This document shows positions 24,442 to 33,991 of a DNA stretch of 64,000 bases, piece after piece. Position numbers and translations under genes: made by a program. The stretch is from Adineta ricciae (Eukaryota; Rotifera; Eurotatoria; Adinetida; Adinetidae). The notes beneath the pieces are model-generated. The model was given only the letters and a program-made list of their open reading frames with translations, had not been told where the DNA came from and made no database searches. The number at the start of each line of letters is the position of its first letter. The stretch's first letter is position 1. Where the stretch lies: the NCBI GenBank assembly GCA_905250025.1, contig CAJNOJ010000191.1:1-64000 (forward strand), given 5' to 3'.

Positions 24442-25782
24442 TTAATCTCTTATGGTATTTTTTTGTTCATTTTCTCTTCGATTCTGAGTGTTCAGCAACG
24501 TCAATGGCTGAACGTTGGTTCTCCATCGCATTGTTTGCCTTCTTGTAATATGTGAAAAGATATTCTTCAGCATTTGATGCATCTCTTTTTGACCAGCAAG
24601 AACCACAAATGGACAACCAAATATAACTAAATACTTCAGATGAATGAAATAACGTGTGCGGATTTCGGCTGCCCATGGTAAAAATCGACCGCGTCGAACA
24701 TAGTTACCAAAAATTAACAAAATGCATGACGGAACATAAACACTCATGTACAAAATGCCGATAAACGCCAATTGACCGATCATACGAAAATTGTTTCGCC
24801 ATTGAGAAAGACGATGTCTTTGTTTCATGTTCTTCTTTTGCAAAAGTACACGGAAGATCAACGTACCATTCCCAACGACAATAACAAACAATGGGATCAT
24901 GAAAAAGCCGATATTTTCGACATGGGTAAAGACTGTTGTATTCGTCAGATAACAAGCTGTGCCACATTGAAATGTAAAATAAGAGAACGTCTGTTGACAT
25001 GGATAGCCAAATATTAAAACTGTGTACCAAATGATTGGTATAGCGAAACACAAGACCATTGGTAGTTGATAGAGTAAACGATAATGATTACGAAGGAGAA
25101 TGTGACGAAAAACAAAAATGTATCGTTCAATTGATGCGAATGCCATGATGAACAGATCGACAGCGGTTAATATGGCGTCGGACCATGTCCAAAATAAACA
25201 AAAGAATGAATTTCGGAAAGGAACTTCATTCTCATGGAAAAAATACAATCGAATTGGTAAATCGATTAACATCTAAATCAATGAATTTGTCATTTTCATT
25301 GCAGTTCAATCGTATAACTTACATGTACAAAATTAACAATCAACAAACAAATGATCAGAAGATTCGATGATTTAACTCGTAACACCGGTAAACGAATAAA
25401 ACTGTGGAAGATAAAGATAAAACAAACAATTGATGGAATGATTAAACTCGTCAGAAGATAGAATAAGATTTCCGGACTTTCATCGAGCCANCGTATAACT
25501 TACATGTACAAAATTAACAATCAACAAACAAATGATCAGAAGATTCGATGATTTAACTCGTAACACCGGTAAACGAATAAAACTGTGGAAGATAAAGATA
25601 AAACAAACAATTGATGGAATGATTAAACTCGTCAGAAGATAGAATAAGATTTCCGGACTTTCATCGAGCCACTGGTGCTGAGAAGTGTAATTCGAACTAT
25701 TTGATGAAGTGCCATTTCCGGAAGACGGGCGTCTTGTAGAGTTTCTTGTGCGATTGAAAGTTGGTCGGATAGTCGTGCTCAT
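24442..25782 (-). CDS. rhodopsin-type GPCR, interrupted by an assembly join
   Basis: The receptor reads as two exons, 25504-25782 and 24442-25272, giving about 369 residues. A Ser/Thr/Asn-rich extracellular N-terminus with several sequons leads into TM1 (FYLLTSLIIPSIVCFIFIF) and TM2 (LLIICLLIVNFVH). TM3 ends in an ERY variant of the DRY motif (FASIERYIFVF), followed by TM4, TM5 (FFMIPLFVIVVGNGTLIF), TM6 (LAFIGILYMSVYVPSCIL) and TM7. Family-typical cysteines occur in the loops. The ligand is unknown; the group has many members in rotifers, which is general knowledge rather than something visible here. The intron should be about 50 bp (25273-25322), but the assembly repeats the exon 1/intron junction on both sides of one N. 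With the duplicate removed the gene is intact. Confidence 0.8.
25311..25671. repeat. 180-bp exact direct duplication around a single N (assembly artefact)
   Basis: Bases 25311-25490 and 25492-25671 appear identical, separated only by an N at 25491. Both copies contain the donor end of the GPCR intron and the TM1-TM2 coding sequence. A single N between identical flanks is the signature of two contigs joined without merging their overlap. Confidence 0.9.
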
Positions 25783-28700
25783 CGTGGATTGAATAACTTC
25801 AAATGAATATTTTGAGCGACTAATCTAGAGAATACATGAAAGAGACTTGTGAATTGTAAATTCTGCGTGTGACTTCTCATTATCTCAGAAATAAAGCTTT
25901 GCATTGACATGAAAATAATCTAAATTTTGTATTTGTTTTTGATAGAAATAAATTATTTTCAAAAAAAACGATCATCACAAACTGTCAACTCGAGATATGA
26001 GGGAGAAAATGACGTAGAGAGTTATTTTAATCAGTAAGAGACACACATGATTTTTCATGTTTTTCTGACACGATCATATAAATTCCAAAGATTGCTGATA
26101 CTGAACTATATATCTTTATTTTAACGATCATCTGTTCTTGAACGTGTATATTCTCTCATTAATATCTCGTCAAATACACTATCCAAAACAATTTTCTGTT
26201 ATTGAATTCGACACGAGTAACTTTTTTATAACACGATGGTTTCATGTACTGAGTTTTATACTACAGTTTCTATCATCGCTAATAGTAGAACTCAGAACTA
26301 GTATATGTTTTACATGATATGAACAGAGACCGTGGAAGCGACCTAGAATGTAACAAGTTTTCGATGCATTGTCATGTTCGCTGTTGAAAATGGGAACGAC
26401 CAATGAATTCGAATTGATATTTGGTAGGCAGGAACGTTTCAGATGATTTCTATGACTGAGATGAAGAAGTCAACCATTTATGGATGCTCTACTAAATTGG
26501 CTAAAAATAAACATCAAATGTGTCTACTTTCGATAAAATTTTTTACTCAGATTCATCTGCTTAATCATTGAAGCGAAAATTTGTAGCCAAAAAACGGTTT
26601 TTGGCATTCCTCTGATACGCCTGAATTGAGTATTTTAAAATTAGATGATATGCTATAAATATACTTGTGAGAATCATGATATTCTCTGTTAATTGAACTT
26701 AATTAACCCAATTTATCTCGAAGCAATATCCAGTCATTTAAATTCTGAACTAGATTCATTCATTAAAACCGAAGATGTTAGTAAAGCAAAGGGGAAAAGC
26801 AGAACCTCATAGATCCTAGGATCTAGCAGGATCCGTAAGAATTCACAGTAGGAATTATTGTGCCGTACCATAATCATATAGTAGATGAGTAAATTGTCTA
26901 TGAAAACAGAGCCATACAAGAAAAATCATCAAGCGAGACAGCAACGCTCATTGTTTTGTTATTTTTGCAACAGTCGTTTGTATTTTACATATCTTATTTC
27001 GTATCTGAAGACTAACTTAAAGTTTTCCTAGTGTCCTGAATCCAGACAAAAAAAGTAAAACTATTTGCTTACGTTCACTGGAACCACCGCCGTCTTCGGA
27101 TCCTAATTCTCTCAACTGTAGAATCACATGAAAAAAAAGTTAGCTGCTTTTTTACTCTGTTTATGAGTGTCTATGTTGGCGAAACAATAGCGTCATATAT
27201 TCTGTAGGGTGATACTGCAGGATATGGTTTTCAAAGACATGACCTACTTCTCGCACTCATGATCTGCAGAATATCTGACACAACTCTTCACGGTAGCTTC
27301 ACTCAGATCCTCATACATACCAATCACCAAAACGCCTGAATTTGAGTTTTAACTCGAAACTTTCAAATTGCGTAGATATATACTATGAGAACGCCTTTGG
27401 CTTCGCAGGTTCTTCATCATTCTGTTATTAACAGGTTTTCATGTCTGTCGCAGTGGCAAGAGCAAAGAGACATAGAATGGTAGTTCATATGGTTAGTCCA
27501 CATTAAATGAAGAGATTATCGTATTTTGTGGCTACACAAAGGCCTTCGGAAGACGAACGATTGGCTAAAATATCAGTTCAAAATCTTTAAGCGTTTCTAT
27601 TTAAAAAAAGACCGACATATATCGATATCGGCCCATCTTGACCGAGAAAAAGTGTACGAAGACTAAAGAAACATGGAATACGTTAAGTAGTTTTCCTAGG
27701 AAAGGTTCTAATTCTCATGAAAAAAATAGGAACTGAAAGGATTAAATCATAGATCACTACCTGTATTTGGTATTACTCAATAGTAGATGTTATAAGGCAA
27801 ATATGTGTATGTTGATCCAGGAGAACGCCAATGCACAAAAAATCTCCACTAATTCTGTAGATATTTGTAAACCTTGTAAAACTCTACAAGGATCAAACAG
27901 GATTCGTAGTATCTTCAGGAAACGGGAACCACGAGGATCTGGCGAACCTATGATGATGCTTCAGGATCCGCTTTTCCCGTTTGGACAAATTAACGGCATC
28001 TCACGAGAATAAAGAATATTTCTATACAACCAACTTATTCTATTCTCTATTTGTGCTAAATATAACGTCAATTTTTTGTCAGGCTAACAAAAACATCTGT
28101 GTTGATTTTCTCACTCAATCTTTTTTTGAAAGCAAGCTTATTTCCAAAAAGTCGATTTAGAATTACATTCATGTACAAGAAATTAGCAGAGATGGGAGCA
28201 AGCGTGCCATCTAAGAAAGTAGTCCAGAGCTAGGGTTAGTCGACTACGACATCTTTCGAAGAATTTTGGATCGGACATGTAGAAAAAGATTTAATTTTGT
28301 TTTTCTTTCTAGGATGAGTCAAATACGAAAGATCTTTTGGCGGAATTTGCCAAGGAAATTCTAGCATTCCCAGGGCAATGGTTCCTGGAAGCAGTATTTC
28401 GCTTATTTCCGGTAAATACCTGCAGGATATCTATATTTTTCGCGTTGGATACCATCGGAAAGTGCCTGAAATTCCGCTCAGGGAATCGGGGATCGTATCC
28501 GACTATCGATTATGGCAGCTTCTTGTCGGTTCCCCCAAAAAAACCCGGTTAAATTCGATGACAGGATTTAGTCACCAGAACACTGCTTCCATGAAATCTC
28601 CGGAAGGTCCTGGAACTGGCCGGATTGTTTGACCTGGGTTAAGCGAGCAAGGTGTTATCATCAGTTCACAGATGCTGAAGAAGCTCAGCGAAAAATATCA

Positions 28701-29985
28701 TCTCCCGCCATCGTTTACGTGAATATATTGTGTTTTTCTTTGTTGTTTTTGGATTTAAAGTGAAGATAATCTTTTGTCGTCTTGATTTCATTGAAGAAAA
28801 ACAAATAAAACACAGAAATTTTCTATCGATAGGGAAGATGATAGACTTAGAATAGATTGAACGTGAAATATCGTCAGGGAAGATATTCAAGCGTTTTTTG
28901 TGTTACCTATGAATAGCATTGTTTCTCTGAACATCAAGATTCTAGTGAAGATGGTCTGAGTCATAAGGGTTAATAAAGCAATCCAAAGATTTTTGTTGAT
29001 TTATGGATGTCTCATTTAAATCAAACAGAGATATTCACTGTGAATTGTTTGATTCAGTCGAAGAAGTTGAGCTGAAGAGAATTTATCGTGATGAGTTGGG
29101 ACTTGTCCAGACTGATAGAAATATCTAGGATATCTTGGCACAAGATTTGAGTATTTTGTGCGAGGATTAGCTCTGGCGTGCGGTCCAAGTAGAACTCAAC
29201 GTGCTCTATTCAAACTAAACTATTTTTTCAGAATCGGCGCTGTTTCAGAGAGAAACGCAAATTACTGTAAGAAACCAAAAATATTTCAATGAAAGAGATA
29301 AAATTATGACTCAATGCAATGATATTTGCTTTCTTGGTTTATAGTTTTGATTATGTACTTGCCACTCCTTATGTCGCGATATGTCCTTATATGAACAAAA
29401 TCTACCCGAAAGATCGAAAGAAAAAAGAAAATTCCACTTGACTTCAGTTGCGATTTGAGTTCTCTAAAGCAGAGAATTTTACATTTAGGAACAAGACCAA
29501 GTCGCTTCTACTGTGTCGAAATTGAATCAAGTGGGTGATGGTGTGGATGGATGAAGAGAAGAATGATACCTCCACGCGGGCCCTGATTTACCAGCAGCTA
29601 TTTATGAACAATTAGCCAGTGCTTATTATGATTATGAGATTTCGCTAAACGTTGACTGACACATCTATATGCTAAGAAATTTATTAAACATTTGAGTAAA
29701 TGAACAGCATATGAAGATCAATAATGGGAATCATTACAGGAGTAATAAAATTGACTCTTTTTTGTCAAAACTTAACGTTTAATTGGAATGAGAAACGTCA
29801 CATGACGGAGCATGACGCTGCATAATTTTTTTTGTGCACGATACAATGTTTACTTTTCGTATACTAAAGGTGCATAAGGACGTCAATCATAGAATGTATA
29901 TAAAGAACACATTTTTTATTAGTAAACATTCAACTTTGTATACGTATAAGCACACATCGCTTTTATCGTCGATCTCAATTGAAAA
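25783..29985. other. 4.2-kb region without a recognised gene
   Basis: This lies between the GPCR (-) and the dehydrogenase (+). Only short frames occur. About 27880-28640 is noticeably richer in G and C than its flanks (several gga/tcc and ccc runs) but encodes nothing recognisable; the longest frames (28337-28552, 28378-28632) have no domain. Near 29590-29700 a short frame reads somewhat like a helix-rich TPR-type fragment (YEQLASAYYDYE) and is then interrupted, possibly a gene relic. A 12-bp palindrome GATCCTAGGATC occurs near 26815. Confidence 0.45.
29897..29904 (+). promoter_or_regulatory. TATA-like box of the dehydrogenase gene
   Basis: TATATAAA lies 82 bp before the ATG at 29986, at a distance compatible with a short 5' leader. 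It is the clearest TATA-like element next to a start in this window. Confidence 0.5.
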
Positions 29986-31038
29986 ATGTCTAATCAAGAA
30001 TATAGATTAGCTGATACTTCAGGATTTGATTCACTTAAATTACACAAATCATCGATTCCTCAACCAAATCCAGGTGAAATTCAAATCAAATTTCATGCTT
30101 GTTCTCTTAACTATCGAGATCTAATCATTAGTAAAGGATTATATCCATTACCAATGGAAACAAATGTTGTGCCAACATCTGATGGAGCTGGTGAGATTAC
30201 AGCTGTAGGCGAAGGTGTTACACATTTGAAAATTGGTGATCGTGTTTCACCTAATTTTACTCAAGATCATATTGGAGGACAAATCTCAGAAGGAGCACTC
30301 TCATCCGCTCTTGGAGGTGCACTTGATGGTTGTCTTCGTCAATATGGAAATTTTCGAGCTCTAAGTTGTGTGAAAATTCCAACTTCACTTTCATACGAAG
30401 AAGCAGCAACGTTACCTTGTGCTGCTCTAACAGCGTGGAATGCTTTGTATGGAGTGACGGATAGAGCATTAAAACCTGGTCAAACTGTTCTTCTCCAAGG
30501 TACTGGTGGTGTAAGCCTTTTTGGTGCTCAATTTGCATTGGCAGCTGGAGCAAAAGTCATCTTAACTTCATCATCCAATAAGAAAATTGACGCTATTAAA
30601 ACACATCTAGGAGAAAAGAATGTTATGACAATTAATTATTCGGAAGTTCCTGAATGGGGTAAGCGAGCAAAAGAACTAACGGATGGAAGAGGTGTTGATC
30701 ATATTCTCGAAGTTGGTGGAGCGAATACGTTAAAACAATCAATTGAAGCAATTGCAATGAATGGAACCATTCATGTTATTGGATTTCTTGGTCAGGGGAA
30801 TGGATCTGATATAACTGTATCCGAATTGGTTATGAATGTACTAAAAAAAAATGCTTTTATTCGTGGAGTTCTCATTGGTAGTGTTGAACAATTCAAGGCA
30901 ATGAATGCTGCTATTGAAGCAAATAATATTAAACCAATTATTGATAAAATTTTTGAATTTGAAGATGTTAAAAGTGCTTATGAATATCAATGGTCACAAC
31001 AACATGTTGGAAAAGTTGTTATCCAAATACCACAATAA
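29986..31038 (+). CDS. zinc-independent MDR alcohol dehydrogenase / quinone oxidoreductase-like
   Basis: This intronless gene encodes 350 residues of the medium-chain dehydrogenase/reductase superfamily, which reduces carbonyls or quinones with NAD(P)H in the cytosol. Visible are the GroES-like N-terminal half with NYRDLIISKG (42-51) and the conserved SDGAGEITAVGEGV block (65-78). The Rossmann nucleotide-binding motif is GTGGVSLFGAQFA (172-184), followed by DGRGVDHILEVGG and GTIHVIGFLG. The ligands of the structural zinc are absent. The overall sequence resembles bacterial and fungal zinc-type alcohol dehydrogenase-like proteins more than typical animal MDRs, so an origin by horizontal transfer is plausible. 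It stands alone, with gene-free DNA on both sides, its own TATA-like box and a poly(A) signal overlapping the stop. Confidence 0.9.
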   Translation: MSNQEYRLADTSGFDSLKLHKSSIPQPNPGEIQIKFHACSLNYRDLIISKGLYPLPMETNVVPTSDGAGEITAVGEGVTHLKIGDRVSPNFTQDHIGGQISEGALSSALGGALDGCLRQYGNFRALSCVKIPTSLSYEEAATLPCAALTAWNALYGVTDRALKPGQTVLLQGTGGVSLFGAQFALAAGAKVILTSSSNKKIDAIKTHLGEKNVMTINYSEVPEWGKRAKELTDGRGVDHILEVGGANTLKQSIEAIAMNGTIHVIGFLGQGNGSDITVSELVMNVLKKNAFIRGVLIGSVEQFKAMNAAIEANNIKPIIDKIFEFEDVKSAYEYQWSQQHVGKVVIQIPQ

Positions 31039-31043
31039 ATAAA
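31034..31043 (+). terminator. poly(A) signals overlapping the stop codon
   Basis: Two overlapping AATAAA hexamers (31034-31039 and 31038-31043) include the TAA stop of the dehydrogenase, implying a very short 3' untranslated region. Confidence 0.6.
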
Positions 31044-32563
31044 ACAACGAACTAATATAATCACCGTAGTATTCTTCTTATTTGAATATGTAAAATCTTT
31101 GTAAGATGTAGATTTTATTCAAACAAAATAATATACAACAAAATAAATGACAATTATATGTATATTTTCTTATTGGCAACGGCTAAGAAGACCGATAAAA
31201 TATAGAATAATAGTTCTTCATCAAGTATAATCTATAATGTCTATTTATTTATTTTTTATTAAATATCACTCTAACGAATCGTATATTAAAATTGTCATCA
31301 AAATTATCTTCAGATGAGGATGAGAGTGTAGTTAAAGACAAGAAGGACACTCTTATTCCGAGAAGCAGGTATTGATTTATAAACAGTTTCACAAAGTTTT
31401 GTAGTGAGGGTGAGGGTAGGTGAAATTGTTTTAATGATTGGAATAGATAGAGCACACTTAGTTCCGTCTGGAACAAATATGATCAGAGTTGGAATACACT
31501 CGTGTGTGAATCCGTTCAAGAAAAAGTCGAATCCGTGTCCAAGGTATCTTACATTGCTTGCACATGTCCAGACGACTGAAGATGGCTGATATTGAATAAT
31601 TCAGCGAACATTGAAAAGATCCTTTCTTTTCTGTAATACACAGCTGGCTGACATTTATATTCATAAACACATTCCCAAGTACACAGAAGCGGCGTCAGGA
31701 TTTTTATTTAAAGGGGGCTAAGCCCTCGCCAGACTCCCCCTCCCTTGGCGCCGCCACTACAAGTGCATGATTGAATCGATACTTCATTCGGCCATGAAGC
31801 ATTACAAATAAAAGCAAACAGTGGTTGAGGATAATACAAAGCATACAATTAAAAATTTGCGTATTGTGAAAATGAGAAAATATACGTCTTTAGCGTTTTA
31901 TTTACCATCACAGTTGTCAAAACTATAAAATTCAGGAAAATTGTCGTAAAATTATGATAATTGGTAATGTGTCAGTTCATCGAAAGATTTCCTATTCGTT
32001 ATTGTGTTGATAAATCAGGAGATTTTTTCGATATATCTGCTTTTTGTGGCAGAACCGTAATCAGTGTCTTGAGCTCATCATTCCTCTAATGACGATGTAA
32101 GAAACAACGATGCAATAGATCAATTTTTCCATTTTGACAACAAATTCTATCTTTATTTAAAATTCCCTTCTGCTTCATGAAAAAGTTTTTAATAAATAAA
32201 ATAATAGTTTCAATGCTTGCTATTACTTTTTAAACATTAGATTGCTATTAATAAAATACTTTCAGAAGTCAATTAGAATGATGCCAAAAAAACAGAATCA
32301 TGCACTAACACTGGCAGGAATAGAATTTTTATTGAAGGGCGTCTCTGTAGGCGTTTAATTTCTATTAACAATCGCCGTGAGTGAACAAATATGCGACATT
32401 AGTCCTTTGTAATTTACAGAAGCCAAAGTTTTACTAAATCTCACGTAATAGTTCGATTGGTGCAAGCCGTGTGAACGATAATATCTCCTTGATGGTCTTT
32501 CTAACGAGACTATCTTGCTTAAATGTATCTTATTTCATGAGATTCTTCTATATTCTTTAACAG
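31039..32563. other. intergenic region without a recognised gene
   Basis: About 1.5 kb of AT-rich DNA. Short frames around 31249-31670 overlap on both strands and lack protein-like features. It contains a short inverted-repeat element at 31688-31760. Confidence 0.5.
31688..31760. mobile_element. short MITE-like inverted-repeat element, copy B
   Basis: The left end AGCGGCGTCAGGATTTTTAT and the right end, read in reverse complement (GTAGTGGCGGCGCCAAGG), share the GGCG-CA core. The middle holds the palindromic block GGGCTAAGCCC. Both ends match those of the copy at 19943-20074, but this copy is shorter (73 bp). It is GC-rich against AT-rich flanks. Confidence 0.5.
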
Positions 32564-32665
32564 GATGTAGATTTACTGGAGCGACTTCCAAGAAGACAAC
32601 GACTTGCACGTCGATACCTTTTTTATCATCAGAAACAAGAAGAAAAAAAGGAAGCATTACAGTGA
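32564..32665 (+). other. isolated exon-like segment
   Basis: A pyrimidine-rich stretch ending in TTTAACAG is followed by an open frame of 33 codons (DVDLLERLPRRQRLARRYL.. to QEEKKEALQ) ending in TGA. The composition is protein-like (basic, helical), but no further exon could be linked to it. It may be the last exon of an unrecognised small gene or a relic. Confidence 0.25.
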
Positions 32666-32932
32666 AAGTCTATTTTGGCATTTTCTAATTTCTGAGATAT
32701 CTCATTAGTCGACGTGGTTACAAATTCTCGCATAAAAAACACACACGAGATTTGCTATTCTTTTTCTTTTGTATGACTGATTATTCATTGATATTCGAAT
32801 ATCTGATAGTTATTTCACATAACTTGTTGAAATACTGTTCGTCCTTGGATTTTTCTTTTTAATTGGCAAAGAAAAAGACGGTTCCTTCTACGTTAATCTT
32901 CTAACGTAGCATTTTCTCAACTTAGACCGTTG

Positions 32933-33511
32933 ATGATGATGACGATGAAATTTGAAGAAATTGCTTATAAGAATTCTACGACGAATGACTCGGTCATCAA
33001 TCAAATGGATCTGCAATTTTCTGATTATCGTCGATTATTGTCATCGTTTGATGAAGACACCCCAATCAGCAACGATTTCCAAGCTTTCACGAGTGTTCTA
33101 ATATGCGCCTTCGGTATGTTTGCTGGTATTCTACAATGGAATATTATCTTTCAACGACACTTTCGAAATAGTTTGTTTCCTGAAAAGATTTTTATCCACC
33201 TCTTCTTCGATTCGTGTCATCTAACTAATATAATCGCGACTCATACCGTTATTCTCTTCGTTTATACAACACAAACGAATGATCTGCCTCCGTATTGTCC
33301 ACTTTCAACATTCTTCTTTTCTTTGGCGTCGTTTGGCTCGGTGATGTACCTGTCTCGGGGTGCTTTCTGGCGTCATATGAATGTGTATCACAAAGAATTC
33401 TATTGTCGATATGCGCGCCATCGGGTTTCAGCACATCGGATTATTCTAATTGCATCAACAAGTTGGTTAATTGTAAATTTTCCGAAACTCAACTTTAATG
33501 GCAACTCTTAA
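32933..33511 (+). pseudogene. truncated GPCR-like gene (TM1-TM4 only)
   Basis: An open frame of about 192 residues starts at the ATG cluster at 32933. It shows a polar N-terminus with a sequon, then hydrophobic segments that look like TM1 (TSVLICAFGMFAGILQW), TM2 (FFDSCHLTNIIATHTVILF), TM3 (TFFFSLASFGSVMYLS) and TM4 (RIILIASTSWLIV). The frame then ends after a few polar residues. A full receptor would need TM5-TM7. A possible donor (GTAAAT) follows SWLI, but I could not find convincing later exons before 33990. It may be a truncated receptor gene, a pseudogene or an incompletely read multi-exon gene. An acceptor-like CTTAG precedes the ATG closely. Confidence 0.4.
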
Positions 33512-33991
33512 TGTAAAGTACACGTTTTTTGTCTTTTCTCATCGAATAAAAGCCAACGAGTGACTTCATACACTTAAAGAATGTAATGAAATTTTAATGA
33601 ATAGATCAAAAATGAAGTGCAGCCTTTTCTCTCTGAACACATCCTCTTAGACTAGATCTATTTGAAAAATAGCTCAAATATTCATTCAAGTGATTCTTCT
33701 GTCCTTTGATATGAAGGAAATGTTACTTGCACGACTGTTCTATTGACTGAAAAGAATCGCTGATTGGTCACCATATTATCTGCCTATTATCTCGCATTTT
33801 TACATCGATTCGCTCATCGGAAGTTGTTATGGTCCATCCTAGACATAAGTGTCACATAGCGAAGTGCGTAATTGTTGTTTGTATGTTTCTGTACCCGCGC
33901 AAGAGTAAGATACACAAATAGTTATTCGACTTTATTAATCAATTCAACAAACACATCAGACAAAGAAAAGAGAGAAATGAAGAAGAGTTTT
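33512..33991. other. intergenic spacer
   Basis: No coding signal recognised. It is the 3' flank of the truncated GPCR-like gene and of the convergent chitin-binding protein gene. Confidence 0.45.

Noticed and set aside
29590-29700. Possible TPR (kinesin light chain type) fragment
   Set aside because: Only about 15 residues look TPR-like before the frame breaks; too short to call a gene or pseudogene.
30257-30553. Minus-strand frame inside the dehydrogenase
   Set aside because: Antisense shadow of a well-supported gene, with low-complexity Leu/His composition.
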